The translations under genes were made by a program, and so were the position numbers. A stretch of DNA of 64,000 nt from Gammaproteobacteria bacterium (GTDB taxonomy: Bacteria; Pseudomonadota; Gammaproteobacteria; UBA6429; Thiohalophilaceae): the NCBI GenBank assembly GCA_016125505.1, contig WGLP01000009.1, positions 86,277 through 150,276 on the forward strand. Reading direction: 5' to 3'. The notes beneath the pieces are model-generated. The model was not told the origin of the DNA and did not search any database. It saw nothing but the letters and a program-made list of their open reading frames with translations. Below, piece by piece: positions 18,013 through 26,350 of this stretch; position 1 is the stretch's first letter; the number at the start of each line of letters is the position of its first letter.

Positions 18013-20580
18013 CTAGAAGTCGTGGGTATAACCAAAATAGCCGTAATAATTTTTTTCCGTAAACGTCGTGGCGGGGGCATCGGTCTTCGCGTATTCATAA
18101 CCAAATTCCAGTTCAAACTGCCATGTCCGTGCCGGCCGGTCCTGAATGACAATTCGCGGACTGTAGATCATTCGTTTGGAACCATCTTCATTTTTGCGTA
18201 ACTGAACAGACATACGCGGATTCAGACGCCAGTTTTTATTGAGATTGAACCGGCTGCTGAAGTTCGCCGTGGTTGTTTCTGAAGTTATATCCGTGGCATA
18301 GCGGAAACCCATGATGGTGATATCGTTACTGCTAATGAAATTATTCGCCACCAGATTCACATTATAGTAATACTGATTGCCGGTATCAGGCGTGGCATCG
18401 ACACCACCTGACGCCGGCGTTCCGGTCAGGTGACTGACCGTCGCATCCCCGTTAATCTGGTAACGCGGACTTAGCTGCTTGTAAGCCGACACGGTCAATG
18501 ACTTCATGACACCGGTGCGGTCCTTCGCCAACTGTTCTACTTCCGTCAACGTAAAGCTTTGGCGCAGTTGTTCCAGGGTCGTTGCCGTGGTTTGTCCGAT
18601 CAGGGCATTATTGGTTGTCAACAACGGACTATTGCGGTAGTCGGCCGTGACATTAAATCCACTATTGTCCTTCAGGCGCCAGTTGCCGATAAACGTGGTT
18701 TGATTGAGCTGCTTGTAGTGGATGTCATAATCCGCGATGAAAAACATCGTCTTGAAATTATCGACGTATTGGGTCTGGTTGCCAATTGCCGTACGATCCA
18801 CCAACCCGCCATTGGTCTGATTGATGTAATAAAATTTGGTATCCAGATTTTTAATGAGAGACTCGAACTTGACACTTGCCGCATAAAATTTTCGATTCGT
18901 GTTTATCGAGTCATTGAGCGTGACGTTATCTACCGGAAATCCCGCCAGGAAACTCACTTTCTTGTTGTGGCCGATCCGCTTATTAACGATAACGCCATCG
19001 AATCGACCAAGTACGCCGTCAGAGTTATGTGTTTGCCGGCCGATCCGCATGGAGAGGTTATCATGCTTATCCGCCAAATCATAAAACAAGGTATAGATTG
19101 TACCGTCGCTGGCATTTACGCTGTTTTGAAAGTCATAACGGTGACTGGCCGCAAAATCCACACGCTGATCCCACTCAAGTCCGCGACGGCGTCCTGATAA
19201 AACCAGATTGGAGTTTAATGAATTGTCAGTTGTTACCGCAGAGGTGACGTCTGTTTCAGAGCGCTGATTCCGGTAATACTGCGAGAAACTCCCGAAAAAA
19301 TCCCATGCCGGCGTCGGTCCGCCCTGTTGTTTTTCGGCGCTGGGCGCCTTTGCCAGTTTCTCAACCGGTTTGGACTTGGCCGTTAACAGTCCGGTCAGTC
19401 GTTGCTTGACCCGTTCCGAATCGGGACCGGTAGGATAAAGCTTGAGATATTTCTGGTATTCGGCCACTGCCTGCGCAGGCAGATTCGATCGTTCCCAGGC
19501 AAGCCCCAGTAATTCCTGTGCCTCCTGGTGGTATTTCGGATCCGGGTTTTGCAGGATATGCGTGAGATAACTGATGGCAGTGCGATAATTCTGGCTGATC
19601 ATCGCCTGCTTGGCGACTTCCATCTGCTTGGATTGTTTGTCGGACGTTACCGTTGCCTCTGTAGCTGGTGTAGAAGCCGTGGCCTGTTCTTTCGTAGCGG
19701 GTGTCGTAGCCGGTTTTGCCAGCGACGGCACGGTCGCTTTTACCGCAGGTTTTGTTGACGGCCCTGCGGCTGTTTTGTCCTTGCCGGGGAACTCGGCCGA
19801 TTGCAGCCGATCGATGTTCTGCTTCAAGAACCAGTTTTCAGCGACCAGACGGCGATCGGTTCGGACCCTGTCAACCCAGGCATCCGGATAAAACGGCAAC
19901 AATCGTTTGAGATTAGCCTTGGCTAATTTCAAAGAGTGAAAATATCCCAGGCGCAGCTGATAAAATGTTTTGCGCCCCTGTTGTGTCTCTATCTCATAGA
20001 TATCGTATTTGCCGCGGAAGTTTTTCAGTATCGGCTGTTTATCCGGGTCGATCTGCCGCGACTCTGTCTGCAGGTTGAGGACATATATTGGCAGACCGGA
20101 ATCGACATTCACCACCGGCACGCCTTGCTTCTGGTTTAGCGGAGACTTCTTAGCGGCGTGTAATAAGGTGATATAGATGCTGCGATGATCGCGGCTTGGT
20201 TCTATCTTATAGTCGAATTCATGGCTGAACTGAAGTGCCAGGATACCATTACCGCTTTCATCCTGCTCATACTGGATATCGCGCAGTGGATTACCCTCAC
20301 GCGCGCCGACGCCTAGACTGTCCTCTATACTCGCCATGGCAGTGCCGGCTTGCGCAGTCAAGATCGGCCGCAGTTTAATATTCAACTGCTCACCCCTGCG
20401 TTCGGGAAAATGCGAGATGTAGTTCATGGGTTGTTCGAAGCGAATCTCCACGCGCAGATCATCGCCCTGCACCGAAATATCCTGGCTGGACAACAAGGTA
20501 TTTTCCGCCTGCGCCGGGGATGCCGCAAAAAAGGCCAGCATACAGCACAATAGGGCGATAGATTTGCAGTATTGACCCAT
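18013..20580 (-). CDS. Large outer-membrane beta-barrel protein with SPOR-like and TPR domains
   Basis: This 855-residue protein opens with a signal peptide (cleavage after Ala-Gln-Ala25). A beta-rich N-terminal domain (about 30-145) resembles the small protein encoded just upstream. Next come a SPOR-like segment (about 165-245), a Pro/Thr/Ala linker (264-312), TPR-like helices (320-400) and a long region of alternating aromatic/polar strands (425-855) ending in Phe. A terminal Phe after strand-like repeats is a hallmark of outer-membrane barrels, and 430 residues would allow more than 20 strands. It is last in an operon with two multiheme cytochromes and a cytochrome b-like protein. I infer it is the outer-membrane sheath or porin of an electron conduit, with the periplasmic domains docking to peptidoglycan or partners. 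The barrel call is by eye. Confidence 0.75.
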   Translation of the reverse strand: MGQYCKSIALLCCMLAFFAASPAQAENTLLSSQDISVQGDDLRVEIRFEQPMNYISHFPERRGEQLNIKLRPILTAQAGTAMASIEDSLGVGAREGNPLRDIQYEQDESGNGILALQFSHEFDYKIEPSRDHRSIYITLLHAAKKSPLNQKQGVPVVNVDSGLPIYVLNLQTESRQIDPDKQPILKNFRGKYDIYEIETQQGRKTFYQLRLGYFHSLKLAKANLKRLLPFYPDAWVDRVRTDRRLVAENWFLKQNIDRLQSAEFPGKDKTAAGPSTKPAVKATVPSLAKPATTPATKEQATASTPATEATVTSDKQSKQMEVAKQAMISQNYRTAISYLTHILQNPDPKYHQEAQELLGLAWERSNLPAQAVAEYQKYLKLYPTGPDSERVKQRLTGLLTAKSKPVEKLAKAPSAEKQQGGPTPAWDFFGSFSQYYRNQRSETDVTSAVTTDNSLNSNLVLSGRRRGLEWDQRVDFAASHRYDFQNSVNASDGTIYTLFYDLADKHDNLSMRIGRQTHNSDGVLGRFDGVIVNKRIGHNKKVSFLAGFPVDNVTLNDSINTNRKFYAASVKFESLIKNLDTKFYYINQTNGGLVDRTAIGNQTQYVDNFKTMFFIADYDIHYKQLNQTTFIGNWRLKDNSGFNVTADYRNSPLLTTNNALIGQTTATTLEQLRQSFTLTEVEQLAKDRTGVMKSLTVSAYKQLSPRYQINGDATVSHLTGTPASGGVDATPDTGNQYYYNVNLVANNFISSNDITIMGFRYATDITSETTTANFSSRFNLNKNWRLNPRMSVQLRKNEDGSKRMIYSPRIVIQDRPARTWQFELEFGYEYAKTDAPATTFTEKNYYGYFGYTHDF

Positions 20581-20667
20581 CTACTTCACAGCTATCATGT
20601 CAACTTGATCAGGTAATTATTACGGTGACTGTAATATAAAATTGTCAGCCGATTAGCGAACTTGTTT

Positions 20668-21180
20668 TTATTTCTTTTCGCTGCCTGGCTGTCCCTGCCC
20701 CTCTTTCGGCTTTCCATTACATTCACCGGCTGGCTGGGGCGCCAGCGAGGTAAACTCAATCAGGATACTTTTCATGTCATGCCCCTGCTTGATACTGATT
20801 CCCACATCTTGATTGGTTTCGAGAACAATAAACCTGCCATTCGCTTCAGTACCATCGTAATAGAGATCCTTAATAACCGTCGATAAGCCGGTGGGTATCC
20901 GGATATGTTCGCGAACGGATGTATTGTAATCCGCAAGGCCGGTTATCGGCTGTATGGAAATCAGAAAACTGTCCTTCCTGGAATGCGGGAAATACCAAAG
21001 GTAGTTGACCGGCATGATGAAACGTATCTCGAGACGCATTGTATTGGCATCACTGGCATTCACCGCTTCATCGACAATTTGTTTGCCGACCGAGTCAGCC
21101 CAAAGCAGGAAAGGCACAAACAACATGATCAGGCACGATAACCCGCTAAACCGTTTAACCCATTGTTGATTCGCAGCCAC
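20668..21180 (-). CDS. Small exported protein sharing a domain with the downstream beta-barrel protein
   Basis: I chose a GTG at 21180. It follows the upstream stop by seven bases, has a G-rich Shine-Dalgarno-like site about 10 bases upstream, and starts a signal peptide ending near Leu-Trp-Ala-Asp. The open frame reaches 21291 but would overlap the upstream cytochrome by 100 bases. The 170-residue product has a beta-rich domain whose residues around Leu-Glu-Ile-Arg-Phe, Pro-Val-Asn-Tyr and Tyr-Phe-Pro match the N-terminal domain of the 855-residue barrel protein (Val-Glu-Ile-Arg-Phe, Pro-Met-Asn-Tyr, His-Phe-Pro). The tail is hydrophilic, rich in Lys, Gly, Gln and Glu. The function is not known; a periplasmic accessory of the conduit is my inference. 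Confidence 0.65.
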   Translation of the reverse strand: MAANQQWVKRFSGLSCLIMLFVPFLLWADSVGKQIVDEAVNASDANTMRLEIRFIMPVNYLWYFPHSRKDSFLISIQPITGLADYNTSVREHIRIPTGLSTVIKDLYYDGTEANGRFIVLETNQDVGISIKQGHDMKSILIEFTSLAPQPAGECNGKPKEGQGQPGSEKK

Positions 21181-21187
21181 TTTCAAT

Positions 21188-21961
21188 CTAACCCCCTGTC
21201 GCCGGCTTCCAGGCAGTCGTGCTGTGGCAATTATTGCAGTTATTGTCACTCGGAATGTGATCGCTCGGCTTACCTGTCGCAATGGTGCCATTGTGGCAGG
21301 AGTAACAGGTACCTATGGCGTCACTGTGATCGAATGTTGCCGGCAACCATGAGATAGTGGAATGATGGCAGTCTTCACAGGTATTGGTCGTAAGCAGGTG
21401 ACTGGTCGATTTACCCGTCGCGGTCGTTCCGTTATGGCAGCTGTAGCAACTGCCTGTAATACCGATATGCTTGAATCGCGCCGGTGCCCACGCAATCGTC
21501 AGGTGGCAATCCTCACAGGTATCGTTGCTCTGAATATGTGTGGGTGTCTTGCCTGTGGCCTTTACGCCGTTATGACAGGACTGGCAGGTACCGATAACAG
21601 AAGAGTGGTCCATCCGGGCATTCGTCCAGCTGAACTCCGTGTGGCAATCATCACACGTGTCACTGCTCTGGACATGGCTCGGGCTTTTCTTGGTCGTGGC
21701 AATGGTGCCGGACTGGCCGTGGCAACCTGAACAGCGGGTTGGCGTACCTCTGAAAATCCCGTAGGCATGGCATGTCTCGCAACTCACGCGGGTATGTGCA
21801 CCGTTCAGCAGGAACCCGGTAGTATCGTGATCGAATTTTGTCGCTGCCTGCACCGACTGCTGGCTCAGACCCAAACCAGCGAGACAAATCAATACAATGA
21901 GCAGGTATGAATCAAGCAACCTGAATCCGGCGTTTTCGTTAAATGATTTATTCGTATTCAT
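21188..21961 (-). CDS. Nine-heme c-type cytochrome
   Basis: This 257-residue protein has a signal peptide (about 1-40, Ala-rich end) and nine CxxCH heme-attachment motifs. From about residue 60 the protein is built of near-identical repeats of about 40 residues. Each carries a CxDCH or CxNCH motif followed by a CxSCHNG motif, with conserved His residues between them (for example in the pattern FxH) that could be distal ligands. This suggests a chain of bis-His hemes, as in cytochrome c3-like proteins. No lipobox is visible, so it should be periplasmic or inserted in a barrel. It lies between the 21-heme cytochrome and the small exported protein, with gaps of 24 and 7 bases. Confidence 0.88.
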   Translation of the reverse strand: MNTNKSFNENAGFRLLDSYLLIVLICLAGLGLSQQSVQAATKFDHDTTGFLLNGAHTRVSCETCHAYGIFRGTPTRCSGCHGQSGTIATTKKSPSHVQSSDTCDDCHTEFSWTNARMDHSSVIGTCQSCHNGVKATGKTPTHIQSNDTCEDCHLTIAWAPARFKHIGITGSCYSCHNGTTATGKSTSHLLTTNTCEDCHHSTISWLPATFDHSDAIGTCYSCHNGTIATGKPSDHIPSDNNCNNCHSTTAWKPATGG

Positions 21962-21985
21962 GTTTCGCTCTATGCGTTGGTGTAG

Positions 21986-23575
21986 TTAGAAACGATTCAT
22001 CTGAATATCTTTAAACGACGTTGTGTCATGACAACGATCGCAGCGTGACCCAAATTGGCCATTGTGCACATCATCGACCCGGTGACAGTTAATGCATGTT
22101 CTTGGTGTCGATTCGATCACCTTGACGGCTTCGCTATGACAGCTGTAACAGTGGACACCTTTATGTTTGCCGTCCAGTTTGAATTGCGACTGGGTATTGT
22201 GGTCGAAGCGCCAGATCTTCCAGCCATTTGGCGTATGACAGCGATCGCAGTTCAGACCCAGCTTGCCATGGTGGGTATCGTCCGGCTTATGGCAGGAATC
22301 ACATTCGATTGAGGCATCCTTGTACGAAGACGACAAATGGCATTCTTCACAGGGTACAACCGCGTGTAGGCCGATAAGCGGGAATTTAGTTATATCATGG
22401 TCAAAACGAACCTTCTGGCGCCAACCGAAGGGGCTATGGCAACTATCACATTTATTACCCTGCTGGCCTTTATGCACATCATCCAGTTTATGGCAGCTTA
22501 CACAGTCCATTTTCAGTTTTTCTGTGTAAATGTTCTGCTTATGGCATGAGGTACATTCCACCTTGGTATGTTTGCCTTGGAGTTTGAACTTGGTCTCGCG
22601 ATCATGATCGAAGCGGATTCGATTCCAGGCCTGTTCGGAATGACAGTCCTGACATTTTTTCCCGAAGCGTCCGGCGTGTTTGTCTTCGTGTTGATGGCAT
22701 GAATAACAGTCAGACTTGATCTTTACTTTATACGGGTCCTCCTTGTGGCACGCATCACAAGTCACCTTGATGTGACGGCCACGTAGCGGGAAATCCGTAT
22801 CCTTGTCGTGATCGAATTTGAGCTTCTTCCAGTCATAAGCGTTATGACATTTTTTGCAATTCGTGCCGTTACTGCCCTGATGCACATCATCCAGTTGATG
22901 ACACGCAAAACAGGTCTCCGGCGTTTTCACATAACGCTCACTGACGTGACAACTGGTGCAATCGGTCTTTTTGTGCGCACCTACCAGCGGGAAGTTGGTT
23001 TTATCATGATCGTAGCGGATCTCCCGCCAGTGATTCTCATTGTGGCAACTCTCGCATTTGAAATAGACCTTGCCCATGGTTTCCTTTTTATGCGGGCTGG
23101 CATCGGCATGGCAACGATAACAGGCTTGCGGTGCCTCCGAATATTTTTTGCCGGGTTTATGGCAGTCATTACAACCTGTCTTGGTGTGCTGCCCGTGTAA
23201 AGGAAAATCCGTGAAGGCGTGATCGAAGGTCAGCTTGTCCAATTTGATTATGTCAGCATTCCTCCCCTTATGCTCCGTATGACAGCTTTTACATTCCTGC
23301 TGTCGTATCTGGGGTTTCTTACCGTGATACCCGCTACGGTTATCAATATCCTTTTTGATCTCTTTGTGGCAATCCAGACAAAGCGCCGATTGGCGCTTTC
23401 TGTCGAAACGGTCATGGCATTTGGAACATTCATGTTCGACCTTGACGTGTCCCTTGACTACCTCGCCGGGACTGATTAGTGATTCAATGGAGGCGGCGCG
23501 GCTATTAGCAGACAAGTACACAGTGGTGAGCACAAGCGTAACGAGGAGTGTTTTTATTATTCTTGAACAAGTCAC
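21986..23575 (-). CDS. 21-heme c-type cytochrome
   Basis: I chose the GTG at 23575, 11 bases after the upstream stop, because it opens a 28-residue signal peptide ending Ser-Arg-Ala-Ala. The open frame extends to 23668 but the added residues overlap the upstream gene. The 529-residue product carries 21 CxxCH motifs, which can be grouped as seven triheme modules. A typical module reads FDHD...FPLxGxH....CxxCH, then CxxCHxxDDxHxG, then GxxCxxCH. Spare histidines in FDHD and GxH fit bis-His ligation. No lipobox is seen. The heme density (one per 25 residues) points to a long molecular wire. The system needs the Ccm machinery, encoded 7 kb away. Extracellular versus periplasmic location cannot be told from the sequence. 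Confidence 0.9.
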   Translation of the reverse strand: MTCSRIIKTLLVTLVLTTVYLSANSRAASIESLISPGEVVKGHVKVEHECSKCHDRFDRKRQSALCLDCHKEIKKDIDNRSGYHGKKPQIRQQECKSCHTEHKGRNADIIKLDKLTFDHAFTDFPLHGQHTKTGCNDCHKPGKKYSEAPQACYRCHADASPHKKETMGKVYFKCESCHNENHWREIRYDHDKTNFPLVGAHKKTDCTSCHVSERYVKTPETCFACHQLDDVHQGSNGTNCKKCHNAYDWKKLKFDHDKDTDFPLRGRHIKVTCDACHKEDPYKVKIKSDCYSCHQHEDKHAGRFGKKCQDCHSEQAWNRIRFDHDRETKFKLQGKHTKVECTSCHKQNIYTEKLKMDCVSCHKLDDVHKGQQGNKCDSCHSPFGWRQKVRFDHDITKFPLIGLHAVVPCEECHLSSSYKDASIECDSCHKPDDTHHGKLGLNCDRCHTPNGWKIWRFDHNTQSQFKLDGKHKGVHCYSCHSEAVKVIESTPRTCINCHRVDDVHNGQFGSRCDRCHDTTSFKDIQMNRF

Positions 23576-23586
23576 CAGAAACTCGC

Positions 23587-24492
23587 TTAGTACGCATGAA
23601 CTGCAATCACATGAACGATCCCGGCAATCACCATCATAATAAACAGCGGAAAGTGCATTACGTGCCAAATCGAGAATAATCGCGCATACAACGATAATTG
23701 GCCAGTTTTACGCACACACAAAAAATATTCACGTAATAAATACAGCGTCTCGCCTATAGAATCGTGCAACATTTTCCTGTTCCATTTGTTCTTTTTTGCA
23801 AGGATGCGCAATTCCTGTTTCAAGGCATGTTTGAGCCGTGACAATTGCCAGCGTGCCCGCAGGTAAATGGCAGGTAATAATAACAGATGAACCAGGAATA
23901 CCCGCTTCCTCAGCATCAGGCGTTCGTATTGCTTCATATGCTCGATGATGCGCGGTGAGAGTTTGTTGTGTTCGTTCAGGTTATTGCGGGTAATTCTCAA
24001 ATCCTTACGCAACTCCTCCAACGTTGCCCTGTGACCATACAAACCAAAGTGAATCCGCGTATAAAAAAAGCGTCCCACCAGACCGCTGGATGCCACGAGC
24101 AGCATACACATCAGCGCGACATTGCTGTTGGTGGAACCTAAATGGAAGTTGGAATGGAAGAGGATCAGGACCGGCCCGATAACGCCAAACACCATATGGG
24201 TGCGAAACCAGTATTTAATCGGCCCCCAGCTGTGCATGAAACGTAATTTTTTGCGCAGGGGATAAAACAGCAGCAATGTCATCATGCTGCCGCCGATAAT
24301 CCCCAGGATGTAACCCCAACCATCGGCCGCGCTCAAATAGCTGTCGGCACGATTTTCCCAGCCAAACACCAGTGCAGCAATGACACCAAAAGTGAACAAG
24401 ATGGTGCCAAGACGCCGCGGCGAAAATCGCGGCAGTGACTCGTCCTGAAACTGGCCTTTGGGGAGACGAAATTGAGCATTTGTCGTGTCCAT
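23587..24492 (-). CDS. Cytochrome b-like inner-membrane protein of the multiheme operon
   Basis: I chose the ATG at 24492, just after an AGAGGGGGG Shine-Dalgarno stretch; an upstream in-frame start at 24525 lacks one. The 301-residue protein has about five hydrophobic segments, at roughly 28-44, 58-80, 98-116, 125-142 and 277-299. A long basic, helical cytoplasmic loop (about 150-265) separates the last two. Histidines fall within or beside membrane segments: His99, His113 and His117, then His277, His280, His294 and His299. They could ligate b-type hemes, as in NapC-independent or ferric-reductase-like membrane oxidoreductases. As first gene of the operon it is the natural inner-membrane entry or exit point for electrons to the quinone pool. 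The family name is uncertain. Confidence 0.65.
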   Translation of the reverse strand: MDTTNAQFRLPKGQFQDESLPRFSPRRLGTILFTFGVIAALVFGWENRADSYLSAADGWGYILGIIGGSMMTLLLFYPLRKKLRFMHSWGPIKYWFRTHMVFGVIGPVLILFHSNFHLGSTNSNVALMCMLLVASSGLVGRFFYTRIHFGLYGHRATLEELRKDLRITRNNLNEHNKLSPRIIEHMKQYERLMLRKRVFLVHLLLLPAIYLRARWQLSRLKHALKQELRILAKKNKWNRKMLHDSIGETLYLLREYFLCVRKTGQLSLYARLFSIWHVMHFPLFIMMVIAGIVHVIAVHAY

Positions 24493-24643
24493 GAACCCCC
24501 CTCTAAATGCTCGCGGAATGGCCACCCACGACCGTCATAGTGGCCAATAAACAATCAAACTAACAGGTATTAAATAATAGAGATTTGTCCTAGCAAGCAG
24601 TGTGAGTATAGTCTCAAATCATTGAAAATAAACCACGCAAAGC
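24493..24643. other. Upstream region of the multiheme cytochrome operon
   Basis: A+T-rich sequence between the operon start and the lipoprotein terminator. TATACT on the minus strand (24610-24605) could be a -10, but the hexamer 17 bases upstream is a poor -35. No other signal or small gene stands out. Confidence 0.3.
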
Positions 24644-24669
24644 CCCCCTGGAAGCTGACTTCCAGGGGG
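24644..24669 (-). terminator. Stem-loop downstream of the DUF4382 lipoprotein gene
   Basis: An 11-bp perfect stem (24644-24654 with 24659-24669) with a four-base loop starts 13 bases after the lipoprotein stop. The minus-strand tail (GCTTTGCG) is a poor T-run, so termination may be incomplete or the hairpin may mainly protect the mRNA end. Confidence 0.65.
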
Positions 24670-24682
24670 TTAATTTCCACAT

Positions 24683-26191
24683 TTAAGGTATTGTTTTATA
24701 CTGGATAAGGGTCTGGGCAGTAAAGTCATCCGTGCCCGTATTGGTGAAGGGGGTGGGGAACCCCCGTGCGGCCACATCGTCGCTGGCGGCGATCCCGCTC
24801 AAATCCAGGCTACCCACATTTATGTCATAACTGGATGCGCTGGCCTGAGTGTTAGTGAAATCATAAATGGCCGGATTGCGTCCGTTAATCGCGGTCAGAT
24901 TCATGACCAGATAATCGCCCGCCATCGCCGGGAGGGTCGTGACATGACCACGTACCTGCGACAACTCCATGCGTACATAGCCATTGGCCGCGGAGAATTG
25001 CAGGTGACTCGTATCGCTATTGGTCACCGTACCAAAGGCCGTAATCCGTTGCCCCACGGAGATCTCGTCGATGGTATGGGTGCCGGCCGCCAACTCCTTG
25101 GTCACCGTGGTGCTGTTATCCAAGGTTAGCGTTACATTGTCGTTGAATACCGCCGTACCGTCATTGCGGATCAAGGTCGCACCGCGCAGCGTTACAACAT
25201 CACCACTACGGGCAATCACACTGCCCTTGACTGCGTCCATGGTACCGCCCGGGACGGAGGTACCGGCATGTACTTCATCCGCCTCAAACCGCAGGGGATT
25301 GAGTAACAGTTTCCCGATAGCGACAACCGCGGTGTACTGAGATTCGTTGGCCAGCACCGAGAGGCCAGCACTCCCTGTGTAAGTGATACCGTCGATCTCA
25401 AACACCGTCGTACTGCTGGTATACACATGGAACTCACCGTACACATCCGCCGCATTCAACATGCGACGGAAATACGGACGGATATACAAATCATAGGTAC
25501 CGGCGGCAACATCGACGGATTTAAGCGGACCGCGCAGACGGTGTTGTTTGGGCGACTGCTTGTCCACCGTCGCAATCAACACCGGCTCGACGGTAATCGC
25601 GGCCGAGTAACCATTGGTGCTGTCGCCCGTGATATTCACCTGATTGGACTGTTCCAGATTGAAATCGAACATGATGTAGCGTGGCAGGCCGATCGCGACA
25701 GGCACGTTCTTATCCAGCTGCACCTGCATCTGCATGGTGGTAACCGGATTGCCTTGGGTGTCCTTGATATCGCTAACTTTCAGGGCATTGCCATCGGGAT
25801 CCTCAACTTCGATATCCGCGTTTGAATAGTCGAGGGTCACAATCGCTTGCTTATAGGTACCGAGCGGTACCGTCGCGGCCGTCAGAAACTCCGTCATGTC
25901 GGTGTACTGGGCAAAATCCACACGGGTCTTCAGCGGCAGCGTTTCCACCACTGTGCCATTGGCATGGACCAGCTTGATGGACAAGACATCGACGGTATAC
26001 GTCAGGAAGTCACCCGGGGCATCGGTCAGTCCCACCACCGCCGTACCCGTGGTTGTCGTCTGGCTATCGGTGCTGCTGCCACCGCCGCAGCCTGCCAGGG
26101 ACGCAATCAGAAGCAGGCCGACCAGTCCTGCCAGCCAGCCGGCAAGGCCTCGTTTCCGGGCTGGTTCTCCCGGATAAGGAAATTTAATCAT
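24683..26191 (-). CDS. DUF4382 domain lipoprotein
   Basis: This 502-residue protein has a lipoprotein signal peptide with the lipobox Ser-Leu-Ala-Gly-Cys at about residues 30-34, followed by Gly/Ser/Thr-rich spacer. Residues about 48-200 match the DUF4382 pattern (VGLTDAPGD, then a strand-rich domain). The rest consists of further beta-rich modules of roughly 60-80 residues like those in carbohydrate or surface-binding proteins. A strong GGAGG site precedes the ATG. Function is not known; it is exposed at the membrane surface. It lies upstream of the cytochrome operon on the same strand but is separated by a hairpin, so it is probably a separate unit. It is divergent from hemN. Confidence 0.85.
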   Translation of the reverse strand: MIKFPYPGEPARKRGLAGWLAGLVGLLLIASLAGCGGGSSTDSQTTTTGTAVVGLTDAPGDFLTYTVDVLSIKLVHANGTVVETLPLKTRVDFAQYTDMTEFLTAATVPLGTYKQAIVTLDYSNADIEVEDPDGNALKVSDIKDTQGNPVTTMQMQVQLDKNVPVAIGLPRYIMFDFNLEQSNQVNITGDSTNGYSAAITVEPVLIATVDKQSPKQHRLRGPLKSVDVAAGTYDLYIRPYFRRMLNAADVYGEFHVYTSSTTVFEIDGITYTGSAGLSVLANESQYTAVVAIGKLLLNPLRFEADEVHAGTSVPGGTMDAVKGSVIARSGDVVTLRGATLIRNDGTAVFNDNVTLTLDNSTTVTKELAAGTHTIDEISVGQRITAFGTVTNSDTSHLQFSAANGYVRMELSQVRGHVTTLPAMAGDYLVMNLTAINGRNPAIYDFTNTQASASSYDINVGSLDLSGIAASDDVAARGFPTPFTNTGTDDFTAQTLIQYKTIP

Positions 26192-26268
26192 GTTCGCCTC
26201 CAGTCACAAATTGAAATTATTCCGGCATGACGCCGCTTATGAGGGATAACGCGGAATTGACCGGGTCG

Positions 26269-26282
26269 TTGACAGGGATCAG
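26269..26282 (+). promoter_or_regulatory. FNR/Anr-like box upstream of hemN
   Basis: TTGAC-AGGG-ATCAG matches the FNR consensus TTGAT-N4-ATCAA at 8 of 10 positions. A TAAAAT -10-like hexamer lies at 26315-26320. The centre of the box would then be near -51, which is not a classical FNR spacing, so either the -10 is elsewhere or the site is used differently. hemN is a well-known FNR/Anr target, and this supports the call. The box also faces the divergent lipoprotein gene. Confidence 0.45.
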
Positions 26283-26350
26283 GAAATTTTCCCGATCAGC
26301 CCGGAGGGTTCGGGTAAAATACAGACTTCATTTGCAGATTTATGTGACCC

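Noticed and set aside
21188..23575. Tandem repeats as possible CRISPR or satellite
   Set aside because: The periodicity is in coding frame and comes from CxxCH heme modules.
24605..24633. Promoter for the multiheme operon (TATACT)
   Set aside because: No acceptable -35 at 16-18 bases; left as a note in the gap entry.
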